From NCBI RefSeq assembly GCF_014202315.1, contig NZ_JACHGN010000001.1, forward strand, positions 147,757 through 211,756: DNA of 64,000 bases, read 5' to 3'. Position numbers and translations under genes: made by a program. Each line of letters begins with the position of its first letter. Position 1 is the first letter of the stretch. A model generated the notes under the pieces. That model did not search any database. It had not been told where the DNA came from and was given only the letters and a program-made list of their open reading frames with translations. This document shows positions 36,200-44,278 of the stretch, one piece after another. Source of the DNA: Thermocatellispora tengchongensis (GTDB taxonomy: Bacteria > Actinomycetota > Actinomycetes > Streptosporangiales > Streptosporangiaceae).

Positions 36200-37060
36200 G
36201 GAACAGGGCGATGAGGGGCGGGGAGGTGACAGCCTGGGCGGCGGCCAGGGCCCGAACGACGATCAGCAGGCCCCGCCGCGACAGGCGGGATGGTGGCGGG
36301 AGAGCCGGGGCCGGTGGCGGGAGCAGCAGAGCGATGCGAGCCGGAGGGTGACGGCCAGGATGGTGGTCCGGGCCGGGAAGGCGATCGCCCGGCCCCGCCC
36401 CGACAGGCGGGAATGATCGGGGAACGGGTAGGCGGGGGCCGGTAGCGGGAGGAGCAGGGCAATGAGGGCCAGGGGCCAACGGCCAGGGCAGTGGTCCGGG
36501 CCAGGACGACGATCAACCGGCCCCGCCGTGGCAGGGGGCGAGTGAGTAGCCGGAGGGGCGATCGTGATCGTGAGGGGCCACAGCGGGAGAGCCGGGGCCA
36601 GGGCTGGCGCCGGTGGCGGGGGCAGCAGGGCGACGAGGGCCCCGGGGAGGTGACGGCCGGGAGGGCGGTCAGGACCGGGACGGTGATCAACCGGCCCCGC
36701 CGCAGCCGGAGGCGGGTAAGCAGCCGGAGGGGCGGTCGTGATCGTGAGGGGCCACAGCGGGAGAGCCGGGGCCAGGGCTGGCGCCGGTGGCGGGGGCAGC
36801 AGGGCGATGCGAGCCGGAAGGTGACCATCAGGACGGCGGTCAGGGCCGGGACGGCGATCAACCGGCCCCGCCGCGACAGGGGGCGAGTGAGCAGCCGGAG
36901 GCGCGATCGTGATCGTGGGGGCCGCAGCGGGAGCGCCGAGGCCAGCGCCGGTGGCGGTGGCGGTGACGGTGACAGCAAAGCGATGCGAGCCGGAGGTGAC
37001 AGCCAGGACGGCGGTCAAGGCTAGGACGACGATCAACCCGCCCCGCCACAACAAGAAGGC
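36200..37060. repeat. Tandem-repeat array 1, units of about 125 and 172-175 bp
   Basis: The motif GATCAACCGGCCCCGCC and variants recurs at about 36261, 36383, 36511, 36685, 36856 and 37031, giving spacings of 122, 128, 174, 171 and 175 bp. A 72-bp stretch is identical at 36562-36633 and 36736-36807. Frames on both strands stay open, but translations are low-complexity Arg/Pro/Ala with no recognisable domain, so I treat the array as non-coding. It fills most of the 2-kb gene-poor gap 35.7-37.6 kb beside parS sites. Confidence 0.85.
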
Positions 37061-37189
37061 GGGTAAGCAGCCGGAGGCGCGATCATGATCGAGAGGGCCG
37101 CAGCGGCCACCTCGCTGGACCACGACGGGGCGACGGCGGCTGCGGCGCTGAGCCACGACGGGGCCACGGGACCACAACAGGGCTACGGC

Positions 37190-37480
37190 CGCCACCTCGC
37201 TGCACGACAACGGGACCATGGCGGCCACGGCGCTGGACCATGACGGGCCACGGCCGTCACCTCGCTGCACCACAACGGGACCATGGCGGCCACGGCGCTG
37301 GACCATGACGGGCCACAGCCGCCACCTCGCTGCACCACGACAGGGCCACGGCCGTCACCTCGCTGCACCACAACGGGACCATGGCGGCCACGGCGCTGGA
37401 CCATGACGGGCCACAGCCGCCACCTCACTGCACCACGACAGGGCCACGGCCGCCACCTCGCTGCACCACGACGGGGCCGC
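37190..37480. repeat. Tandem-repeat array 2, 65-bp unit with 33-bp half units
   Basis: CACCTCGCTGCACCAC and variants begin at 37193, 37258, 37323, 37356, 37421 and 37453, giving spacings of 65, 65, 33, 65 and 32 bp. The 65-bp unit also contains GGGACCATGGCGGCCACGG. Copies are nearly identical, which implies recent expansion. The array ends about 80 bp before two parS sites. Confidence 0.9.
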
Positions 37481-37560
37481 GGCGGCCTCGGCGTTGGGCC
37501 GTGTACCCCGGACTGGCGCGTATGCCGACCCGAAGAGGGCGTGAAGAGGGCGCGGAGGCG

Positions 37561-37576
37561 TGTTTCACGTGGAACG
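37561..37576. promoter_or_regulatory. parS site
   Basis: TGTTTCACGTGGAACG matches the parS consensus at 14 of 16 positions. It is 10 bp from a second site at 37587, and both are just beyond the 3' end of parB. Confidence 0.85.
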
Positions 37577-37613
37577 GTGAGGGCGCTGTTCCACGTGGAA
37601 CAGCGCCCTCACC
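37576..37613. promoter_or_regulatory. parS site inside a 38-bp perfect palindrome
   Basis: The core TGTTCCACGTGGAACA (37587-37602) is a perfectly symmetric parS variant. Symmetry continues through 11 more bases on each side (GGTGAGGGCGC / GCGCCCTCACC), giving 38 bp with no loop. It begins 22 bp past the parB stop on the minus strand and could also form a hairpin in the parB transcript, though no T-run follows. Confidence 0.85.
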
Positions 37614-37635
37614 AGGCTGGGCGGGACGAGAGGGG

Positions 37636-38643
37636 TCACTCCTCCATGTGCATGGAGGTCACCGCCTCCGGGGCCATGGTGCCGATGATGCGTTCCAGGT
37701 CGTCGATCGTCGCGAACTCCACGACGATGCGGCCCTTGCGGCGGCCGAGGTCGACCTTCACCTTGGTTTCGAAGTGGTCGGAGAGGCGGTCGGCCAGGTG
37801 GCGGAGGCCAGGGGCGGTGGGCTTCTTGGGGGCGCGTTCGCGGGGGGCCGGGCCCGCCTTGGCGTCGCCGATGGCGACGATCTCTTCGACGGTGCGTACG
37901 GAGAGACCTTCGGCGACGATGCGCTTGGCCAGTTGCTCCTGGGCCGCCGGGTTGTCCAGGGAGAGCAGCGCCTTGGCGTGGCCGGCGCTGATCAGGCCGG
38001 CCGCCACGCGCTTTTGCACCTCGGGCGGGAGCTTGAGGAGGCGCAGGGTGTTGCTGATGTGGGGGCGGGAGCGGCCGATGCGCTGGGCGAGTTGCTCGTG
38101 GGTGGCGCCGAAGTCGTCGAGGAGTTGCTGGTACGCGGCGGCCTCTTCGAGCGGGTTGAGCTGCTCGCGCTGGAGGTTCTCGATGAGCGCGTCGCGCAGC
38201 ATCTCGTTGTCCTGCGTGTTGCGGACGATCGCCGGGATCTCCGACAGGCCGGCCATCTTGGAGGCGCGCCAGCGCCGCTCCCCCATGATGAGCTCGAACT
38301 GCTTCGGGCCCGCGACCCGTACCACGATCGGCTGGAGCAGGCCCACCTCCTTGATGGAGTCGGCCAGTTCCCTGAGCGCCTCCTGGTCGAAGATCTCGCG
38401 GGGCTGCCTCGGGTTCGGCGTGATCGCGTCGACCGGGATCTCCTGGAAGTACGCGCCCGGCACCGGAGCGGGGCCGGGGGCCGCGCTCGCAGCGGCGTCG
38501 CCGCGTACGGCCCGGCCGGACTCCGTGGCGATCGTCCCCGTGGTGCCCGTGGCCGGGGGCACGCTCCCCGTGCCATCGACGATCGGGCCGGTCGGGATGA
38601 GTGCCCCGAGCCCCTTGCCCAGTCCGCGCCGCTGCTGACTCAC
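37636..38643 (-). CDS. parB: Chromosome-partitioning protein ParB
   Basis: This 335-residue CTPase DNA clamp loads at parS and spreads to organise the origin for segregation. The N-terminus [17 protein letters not shown] is the ParA-interacting motif. The CTP-binding region has the PRQPR box and GERRWRA at residues 121-127. The helix-turn-helix follows ([27 protein letters not shown]), and the C-terminal dimerisation domain ends [18 protein letters not shown] disordered stretch (about 20-62) separates the first two parts. parA lies upstream, but a strong hairpin stands between them. At least four parS sites are within 6 kb. Confidence 0.97.
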   Translation of the reverse strand: MSQQRRGLGKGLGALIPTGPIVDGTGSVPPATGTTGTIATESGRAVRGDAAASAAPGPAPVPGAYFQEIPVDAITPNPRQPREIFDQEALRELADSIKEVGLLQPIVVRVAGPKQFELIMGERRWRASKMAGLSEIPAIVRNTQDNEMLRDALIENLQREQLNPLEEAAAYQQLLDDFGATHEQLAQRIGRSRPHISNTLRLLKLPPEVQKRVAAGLISAGHAKALLSLDNPAAQEQLAKRIVAEGLSVRTVEEIVAIGDAKAGPAPRERAPKKPTAPGLRHLADRLSDHFETKVKVDLGRRKGRIVVEFATIDDLERIIGTMAPEAVTSMHMEE

Positions 38644-38771
38644 TGAATCTCCTCATCCGCCCGGCCGCCACCGGCCACTCCATCGAGAGGTTACCGCCGC
38701 GAACGCGCGTACCACGCCGCAAAGCACTCCGGGTCGCCCGAATCATGGGTGATATCGCGCTTTCGCCATGT

Positions 38772-38811
38772 GCCACCGGCCAGGCCGCCCGCTCGCGGCC
38801 TGGCCGGTGGC
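38772..38811 (-). terminator. Strong hairpin between parA and parB
   Basis: A perfect 17-bp stem (38772-38788 with 38795-38811) with a 6-base loop starts 11 bases past the parA stop. No T-run follows. It may terminate or attenuate read-through into parB, which starts at 38643, about 130 bp further on. Confidence 0.6.
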
Positions 38812-38822
38812 GAGGGGGCGGC

Positions 38823-40034
38823 TCAGACCTCTGCGCCGCGGAAGGCGATCTCGCGCGCGGCGTCCATGTACGCCATCGCGCCGCTCGACCCCGGGTCGTA
38901 CGTCATCACCGACTGGCCGTAGCTCGGCGCCTCGGACACCCGGACGCTGCGCGGGATGACGGTGTTGAGCACGGTCTGCCCGAAATGCGCGCGCACCTCG
39001 TCGGCGACCTGCGACGCGAGGCGGGTCCTGCCGTCGTACATGGTGAGCAGGATCGTGGACAGGTTGAGGTTCGGGTTCAGGTGGACGCGGACCAGGTCCA
39101 CGTTGCGCAGGAGCTGGCCGAGGCCCTCCAGCGCGTAGTACTCGCACTGGATCGGGATCAGCAGCTCGTCCGCGGCCACGAGCGCGTTCACGGTGAGCAG
39201 CCCGAGCGAGGGCGGGCAGTCGATCAGGATGTAGTCGAGTTCCATGGCGTCGAAGGCGGTCAGCGCGCGGCGCAGCCGGGCCTCGCGGGCCACCATGGAC
39301 ACCAGCTCGATCTCGGCGCCGGCGAGGTCGATCGTCGCGGGGGCGCAGTACAGGTTCGGCATGTCCGGCACCTGCTTGACGATCTCCGCCAGCGGCAGGT
39401 CGTCCACCAGGACCTGGTACACGTCGGGCACGTCTCCGCGGTGCTCGGTGGCGAGCGCGGTGGACGCGTTGCCCTGGGGGTCGAGATCGACGACCAGCAC
39501 CCGCTGGCCGTGCATCGACAGCGCGGCGGCGAGGTTCACCGAGGTGGTCGTCTTGCCGACGCCACCCTTCTGATTGGCCACGGTGATGACCCGGCATTTG
39601 GGCGGACGTGGCCAATCCCCGTTATCCCTCCGGGAGGTTCCCTCCGTGGAAGGCGCGGACGTAGTCGTCGGAGCCGATGTTTCACGTGAAACCACTGAGC
39701 TGAGTGCCTCTCGTACCAGCGGCGAATCGCCGGGGTTAAGCGGGGTCTGGGTCACGGTCGTCGTCCTTTCAACCGGCGCGGCGGGCGTGCTCGCCTCGCC
39801 CGCGCCGGCCATCACCCCGGGCGCGTCCGGCGGCGTCGGGCGCGGCGCGGCCGGGGAGGAAGTGGCCGGCTCCGGCGAGTTCGCCACCGGTACGTCGGTC
39901 GCGGGGGGAGTGGAGGCCGAGGACCGTCCCTCCGTGTCGGCCGGCCAGCCCAGGCCGGAGGGACGTCCGGCGTTCACGACGGTGTGCGTGTCCGGCCAGC
40001 CCAGGCCGCGAGCCGTTCCCGGCAAGACCGTCAC
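38823..40034 (-). CDS. parA: Chromosome-partitioning ATPase ParA with long N-terminal extension
   Basis: This 403-residue protein has the Walker-type partition ATPase fold from about residue 147: KGGVGKTTT with the signature lysine (about 156-164), VVDLDPQGNAS, DYILIDCPPSLGLLTVNAL and the C-terminal VRVSEAPSYGQSVM. The first ~146 residues are a Pro/Ser/Thr/Ala-rich disordered extension with two GLGWP segments, longer than in most ParA proteins. A parS site lies inside this extension's coding sequence. The start GTG overlaps the rsmG stop as GTGA, so expression is coupled. It drives origin segregation with ParB. Confidence 0.96.
   Translation of the reverse strand: MTVLPGTARGLGWPDTHTVVNAGRPSGLGWPADTEGRSSASTPPATDVPVANSPEPATSSPAAPRPTPPDAPGVMAGAGEASTPAAPVERTTTVTQTPLNPGDSPLVREALSSVVSRETSAPTTTSAPSTEGTSRRDNGDWPRPPKCRVITVANQKGGVGKTTTSVNLAAALSMHGQRVLVVDLDPQGNASTALATEHRGDVPDVYQVLVDDLPLAEIVKQVPDMPNLYCAPATIDLAGAEIELVSMVAREARLRRALTAFDAMELDYILIDCPPSLGLLTVNALVAADELLIPIQCEYYALEGLGQLLRNVDLVRVHLNPNLNLSTILLTMYDGRTRLASQVADEVRAHFGQTVLNTVIPRSVRVSEAPSYGQSVMTYDPGSSGAMAYMDAAREIAFRGAEV
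39678..39693. promoter_or_regulatory. parS site inside the parA coding sequence
   Basis: TGTTTCACGTGAAACC matches the parS consensus at 15 of 16 positions. It encodes part of the disordered N-terminal extension of ParA (VVSRETS), where protein constraint is low. Confidence 0.88.
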
Positions 40035-40714
40035 CTCTTCCGTCGGCGCCGCGAAGCCTGCCGTGCTCGCGCGGGCGGGCGACCGGCGACCACCCGGACG
40101 AGAGTTGCAGGCGGCTCGACCTTACCGTGCCCGACCGAAACAAGCTCGGCCGTTCTGGCTCCGGTGGCGTGCAATTGGGCCTGCGCGCCCTCCAGCTCCT
40201 CGGCCGCCCGCTCCCCCTTCATCGCCAGCAGCTCGCCGCCCTCGCGCAACAGCGGCATCGACCACGCGAGCAGCCGGTCGAGCGGGGCCACGGCCCGCGC
40301 GCTCGCCACGTCGAACACCCGCTTGCCCGCCAGCTCCTCGGCCCGGCCGCGCAGCACCTCGACGTTCTCCAGCTTCAGCGTGTCCACGCACTCCTCCAGG
40401 AAGACGGTCCTGCGCAGGAGCGGTTCGAGCAGCGTCACCGAGATGTCCGGCCGGACGATGGCGAGCACGAGCCCGGGGAGCCCGGCGCCCGAGCCGATGT
40501 CCACCAGGCTCACGCCGGGCGGGATCGCCTCGGCGACCACCGCGCAGTTGAGCAGGTGCCGGTCCCAGATCCGGGGGACCTCGCGCGGGCCGAGCAGCCC
40601 GCGCACGACGGCGGGTCCGGCCAGCATGGCGGCGTACGCCTGGGCCTGGTCCCACGCCTCCCCGGCGAAGACCTCGCGGGCCACGGCCGGCGCGGCCGGG
40701 AGCTCGTCGCTCAC
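40031..40714 (-). CDS. rsmG: 16S rRNA (guanine-527-N7)-methyltransferase
   Basis: This is a 227-residue SAM-dependent methyltransferase of 16S rRNA G527 (GidB); loss gives low-level streptomycin resistance in other bacteria. Marks are RIWDRHLLNCAVVAEAI, SLVDIGSGAGLPGLVLAIVRPDISVTLLEP (motif I), and VASARAVAPLDRLLAWSMPLLREGGELLAMKG. I chose a GTG at 40714 with GGAGG seven bases upstream over an ATG at 40771. The C-terminus is Arg-rich. It heads the rsmG-parA unit. The 379-bp gap 40715-41093 upstream contains the terminator of the jag unit and presumably the rsmG promoter. Confidence 0.94.
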   Translation of the reverse strand: MSDELPAAPAVAREVFAGEAWDQAQAYAAMLAGPAVVRGLLGPREVPRIWDRHLLNCAVVAEAIPPGVSLVDIGSGAGLPGLVLAIVRPDISVTLLEPLLRRTVFLEECVDTLKLENVEVLRGRAEELAGKRVFDVASARAVAPLDRLLAWSMPLLREGGELLAMKGERAAEELEGAQAQLHATGARTAELVSVGHGKVEPPATLVRVVAGRPPARARQASRRRRKR

Positions 40715-41013
40715 CGCGCCACCTCCGCCGGGTATCGCTCCACTGCCGCCATCCGCCCGCTCGCTGATCATTCGGTCACGTTCTCCCTCGCCCGCGTACG
40801 GGCCGCGGCTTCCGGCCGTACTCCTGCGCGCGGGCGCGGGGTGCGCCCCGGATCTCCACTCACTCGACTCGCCCGAGCCTATCGTCCGGCACGGTACGGA
40901 CCCGCTTCGCGCGGCCCCGTACCTCAGCACTCACCTAGATCACTCCAAGGCTAACGCCCACCCGTCGGTTCCTCCGAACACAGGGCGGTTTCGCGGCCGG
41001 GCCGGAAATGCTA

Positions 41014-41046
41014 AATCGGTCGCCGGCATGCAGCGGGCGACCGATT
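41014..41046 (-). terminator. Terminator of the rpmH-rnpA-yidD-yidC-jag unit
   Basis: An 11-bp perfect inverted repeat AATCGGTCGCC / GGCGACCGATT with an 11-base loop lies 47 bp past the jag stop. On the minus strand it is followed by TAGCATTT. It separates this unit from rsmG-parA. Confidence 0.75.
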
Positions 41047-41093
41047 GAGGGGGAACACCAAAAGCCAGAAAAGCCAGGAAGGCCGGGAACGGG

Positions 41094-41591
41094 TCAGGCG
41101 GGCAGGACCACCACGTACCGGCGGGGTTCCTCGCCCTCCGACTCGCTGCGGAGGCCGGCGGCGGCCACCGCGTCGTGGACGATCTTGCGCTCGAAGGGGG
41201 TCATGGGCTGGAGCGGCTTGGGCTCCCCCGACCGCTTGACGTCTTCTGCGATCTTGGCGCCGAGCTTGCTCAGCTCGGCGCGGCGCTTCTCGCGGAAGCC
41301 GCCAACGTCGAGCATCAGACGGGAGCGCTCGCCGGTCTGGCGGTGGACGGCCAGGCGGGTGAGCTCCTGGAGGGCTTCCAGGGTCTCGCCGTTGGGGCCC
41401 ACCAGGTCGCCCCCCTTGACGTCGACGACGGAGACCACGGCGCGGTCGCCCTCGACGTCCATGTCGATGTCGCCGTCGATGTCGGCGATGTCAAGCAGAC
41501 CCTCGATGTAGTCCGCCGCGATCTCGCCTTCCTGCTCAAGTGCCGCGAGATCGGGGGCGGCTTGCACCGTCTCCTGCTCGGTCTCGGTCAC
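41094..41591 (-). CDS. jag: Jag/KhpB RNA-binding protein (KH and R3H domains)
   Basis: This 165-residue protein carries a KH domain (VKGGDLVGPNGETLEALQELTRLAVHRQTGE) and a C-terminal R3H domain (MTPFERKIVHDAVAAAGL..RYVVVLP). The extended Jag-N domain found in Firmicutes is missing; the N-terminus is acidic. KhpB binds RNA with KhpA and affects cell wall and division genes in other Gram-positives. The GTG start follows the yidC stop by about 50 bp. The order yidC-jag-rsmG is conserved across bacteria. Confidence 0.94.
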   Translation of the reverse strand: MTETEQETVQAAPDLAALEQEGEIAADYIEGLLDIADIDGDIDMDVEGDRAVVSVVDVKGGDLVGPNGETLEALQELTRLAVHRQTGERSRLMLDVGGFREKRRAELSKLGAKIAEDVKRSGEPKPLQPMTPFERKIVHDAVAAAGLRSESEGEEPRRYVVVLPA

Positions 41592-41640
41592 GTCCGGCCT
41601 CTCCTTCGGTGGTGTCGGGTCGCGTCCGACCCGGCATGGT

Positions 41641-42606
41641 CTACGACTTCTTGGTGCCCGTCCGCTTGCTGCGCGGCTGCCTGGTGGGCTGGCGGCGCTG
41701 CATCTTGGGGGCGGGCGGCGGCGGGGGCGGCGCGTCCTGCGGCTCGGCCTCCGGCTTCGCCTTCCGTACGACCCTGCTCAGCAGGCCCGGCTTGGGCTCG
41801 GGCTGGATCATGTTGCCCTTGGCGTCGAACTTGGGCATGGGGTGACGGCTGTAGAACCAGTGCTGCTGGCCCAGCGTCCACACGTTGGTGGTCACCCAGT
41901 ACAGGATCAGGCCGAGCGGGAAGTTCAGGCTGAACACGGCGAACAGCGGCGAGATGTACATCAGGATCTTCTGCTGCTGCGCCATGGGGTTGTCGGGCAT
42001 CTGCGCCATGGACCGGGTGACGCTCTGCCGGACGGTGAGGAACGTCGTCAGCGAGCTGACCGCGACGAAGATGGCCAGCACGACCTTGGTCATGATCGGC
42101 TGGGCGCCCAGGGCCACGATGTCGCCGTCGGAGGTGAAGAACGTGGCGGGGATCGGCGCGCCGAAGATGTGCGCGGCGCGGGCGCTGTTCACGAGTTCCT
42201 GGGTCATGCTGAACTTGGGCTCGCCGTGGGCCATGGCGTTCAGCACGGTGAACATCGCGATGAAGATCGGGAACTGGGCCACGATCGGGAGGCAGCCGCC
42301 CAGGGGGTTGGCGCCCGCTTCCTGGTAGAGCCGCATGACCTCCTGGTTCATGCGCTGCTTGTCGTTCTTGTATCTCTTGCGCAGCTCTTGAACCTTGGGG
42401 GCGAGCTCCTGCATCTTGCGCGAGGAGCGCATCTGCTTCATGAACAGGGGGAAGATCAGCAACCGCATGAGCACGGTGAGCGTGATGATGGTCAACGCCC
42501 AGTTGATCCCGCTGTCTTTCGGCAGGAAGGTGCTGTAGCCCTGGTGGATCCAGGTGATGACGTGTGCGACGGCCGTGTAGAGCCAATTCAGCCAGGACAG
42601 CTCCAC
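41641..42606 (-). CDS. yidC: Membrane protein insertase YidC
   Basis: This 321-residue YidC/Oxa1 insertase, Gram-positive type without the large periplasmic domain, has five transmembrane segments. Marks are WALTIITLTVLMRLLIFPLFMKQMRSSRKMQ, the coiled loop LAPKVQELRKRYKNDKQRMNQEVMRLYQEAGANPLGGCLP and FPIFIAMFTVLNAM. The C-terminal ~50 residues form a basic tail that would contact the ribosome. It inserts membrane proteins alone or with SecYEG. It is 4 bp downstream of yidD. Confidence 0.96.
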   Translation of the reverse strand: MELSWLNWLYTAVAHVITWIHQGYSTFLPKDSGINWALTIITLTVLMRLLIFPLFMKQMRSSRKMQELAPKVQELRKRYKNDKQRMNQEVMRLYQEAGANPLGGCLPIVAQFPIFIAMFTVLNAMAHGEPKFSMTQELVNSARAAHIFGAPIPATFFTSDGDIVALGAQPIMTKVVLAIFVAVSSLTTFLTVRQSVTRSMAQMPDNPMAQQQKILMYISPLFAVFSLNFPLGLILYWVTTNVWTLGQQHWFYSRHPMPKFDAKGNMIQPEPKPGLLSRVVRKAKPEAEPQDAPPPPPPAPKMQRRQPTRQPRSKRTGTKKS

Positions 42607-42610
42607 CGAG

Positions 42611-42904
42611 CTAGCTCCCTTGCTTATCGAGGGGTCGGATCGGGCGCGGAGGGACGGGATCGACTCCTCCGGGATGGAAGGGGTGGCAACGCCCGATTCG
42701 CCGGATCGTCAGCCATGAGCCGCGCAGTGCGCCGTGTACGGTGATCGCCTCCAGCCCGTACGCGCTGCACGAGGGATAGAACCGGCACCTGGGCCCGAGA
42801 AGCGGGCCGATGAAGGCACGGTAGAAGCGGATCAAGGCCAGCAGGACGCGGGCCGCCGGGCCGGAGCCGGTCTCCGCGACGGGGGTGTGCCGCACCGCGC
42901 TCAT
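42611..42904 (-). CDS. yidD: Membrane protein insertion efficiency factor YidD
   Basis: This 97-residue protein has [29 protein letters not shown] and [15 protein letters not shown], the diagnostic YidD segments with three conserved cysteines. It assists YidC-dependent insertion. The ATG at 42904 has no strong SD; the frame continues upstream into the 163-bp gap before rnpA, so a longer start cannot be excluded. Confidence 0.93.
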   Translation of the reverse strand: MSAVRHTPVAETGSGPAARVLLALIRFYRAFIGPLLGPRCRFYPSCSAYGLEAITVHGALRGSWLTIRRIGRCHPFHPGGVDPVPPRPIRPLDKQGS

Positions 42905-43067
42905 GATCGCGCCCGTGGCATGTGTCGGCGCCCCGCACGCCCGTCACGCCCCGCGCACGCCCTTTCGGTACGCGTGCCGCGGTGGCGCCGCCCGCCCGCG
43001 GCGGGGTGCGGCGTGCCGCGGTGCCACGGGCGCGGGGTGCTGGGTCGCTCCCGGCTCGACTGCTCGG

Positions 43068-43448
43068 TCATACTCGTCCATCCGTCCGGGCCTGGTGGTC
43101 AGGCCCTCGCCGCCTGAGTAAACGATCCAGCGCGACGTCGAGTTCGGCGGCGAGGTGCTCGCTTCGCGCGGACGCGGCCGGTGGGTTGGCGCGTACAACC
43201 AGCAGGCTACCCCGCGGAAGGCGGTGCAGACGGTCGCGCATCAGGTGTCGCAAGCGGCGTTTCACCCGGTTGCGCACCACCGCGCCGCCGACGGCGCGGC
43301 TCACCACGAAACCCACCAGCGGCGGCTCGGCGACGTCCTCGCGCACCTGAAGGTGCGCGACCAGCGTGGGGCGGCCGGCGCGGTTCCCCCGCCGGATCGC
43401 GGCGGCGAACTCGTCGCCCCGCCGCATTCGGGATCCGGACGGCAACAC
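43068..43448 (-). CDS. rnpA: Ribonuclease P protein component
   Basis: This 126-residue basic protein binds the catalytic RNA that matures tRNA 5' ends. The RNR-type motif [16 protein letters not shown] is diagnostic, preceded by [16 protein letters not shown]. The GTG start at 43448 opens with [21 protein letters not shown]. It is directly downstream of rpmH as in nearly all bacteria. The tail is Arg-rich and ends at about 43068. Confidence 0.95.
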   Translation of the reverse strand: MLPSGSRMRRGDEFAAAIRRGNRAGRPTLVAHLQVREDVAEPPLVGFVVSRAVGGAVVRNRVKRRLRHLMRDRLHRLPRGSLLVVRANPPAASARSEHLAAELDVALDRLLRRRGPDHQARTDGRV

Positions 43449-43561
43449 GGAATGGACCTCTCGGAAAAACCCCGGCAGGTACGGCCATCGCCCGCCGCAC
43501 CTGCCGGGGGCGGTGGCGGACGGGCGACGGACTCGGCTTCCTGATCCGGCGGTGGGGGCCG

Positions 43562-43699
43562 TCAGGCCGACAGCTTCTCGCGGCCCTTACGGCGGCGGGA
43601 GGCCAGGATCGCGCGGCCCGCGCGGGTGCGCATGCGCAGCCGGAAGCCGTGGGTCTTCGCGCGGCGACGGTTGTTCGGCTGGAAAGTACGCTTGCTCAC
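43562..43699 (-). CDS. rpmH: 50S ribosomal protein L34
   Basis: This 45-residue protein, [20 protein letters not shown] followed by [25 protein letters not shown], is a full-length L34. The GTG at 43699 has GGAG seven bases upstream; the longer upstream frame is not conserved. It heads the minus-strand unit diverging from dnaA. Confidence 0.97.
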   Translation of the reverse strand: MSKRTFQPNNRRRAKTHGFRLRMRTRAGRAILASRRRKGREKLSA

Positions 43700-43889
43700 G
43701 AGTGGGCTCCAGGCTTCGGTCGCGTCTCGCCGGACGCGGACGCTTCGCTTCATTCACAGGGCTGGCTGTCGGCTCACGTGAATGGCCTGCGCTTGCGCGA
43801 GGGCATGCGAAATAGCCGTCACAACACAAGCCGACCGTCGTACGTTACGGGGCGCGCCCCTTCCAGGTCAAACCGGAGGCCGGCCCGGC

Positions 43890-44275
43890 GCGGGGTTATC
43901 CACTAATCCACAGGCGGGTTGTCCACGGGTCCACATGCGGCTTCTCCACTCCGGTCCCGTCATCCACAGGATGTGCACACAGCCTCCCCCGACCTGCCAC
44001 TAGGCTGTGGACAACGTCTTGAACACGGATGTGCACACGGCTACTGTCGGCCCTCCGGACCTTCCCTCCGATGCTTGTGGACTGTGCCTGCAACCGACCC
44101 CGCAGGCTGTGCACACGATGTGGATGGGCTGTGGATCTCCGGTGGAGAACCCGCGGCGACCAGGTTGTGGATACGAGCGGCTACGAGGGGTATCCGGCAC
44201 CGCCGCAGGGCAGCGGGCGAGGCCGGGTGTGGATGAACGATCGCGGGGGGCCGCGGCAGGAAGGAGGGCAGCCGG
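43890..44275. promoter_or_regulatory. rpmH-dnaA intergenic region rich in DnaA-box-like motifs
   Basis: The divergent gap (43700-44278, 579 bp) holds no gene but many DnaA-like 9-mers: TTATCCACT (43896), TAATCCACA (43904), TTGTCCACG (43919), the exact TGTGGACAA (44007-44015), TGTGGATAC (44166) and several TGTGCACAC. It must contain the promoters of rpmH and dnaA. The boxes suggest DnaA autoregulation or a second origin block. Confidence 0.7.
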
Positions 44276-44278
44276 ACC

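Noticed and set aside
35746-36978. Long open frame on the minus strand (about 410 codons) and another at 36263-37306 in the repeat region
   Set aside because: Both owe their length to tandem repeats and high GC. The translations are Arg/Pro/Ala low complexity with no domain, and no suitable start with SD was seen.
37190-37480. CRISPR array
   Set aside because: Repeats are directly tandem with no unique spacers, and no cas genes are present.
43772-43787. parS-like site in the rpmH-dnaA gap (CTCACGTGAAT core)
   Set aside because: Only about 10 of 16 positions match the consensus, and the outer arms that ParB reads are wrong.
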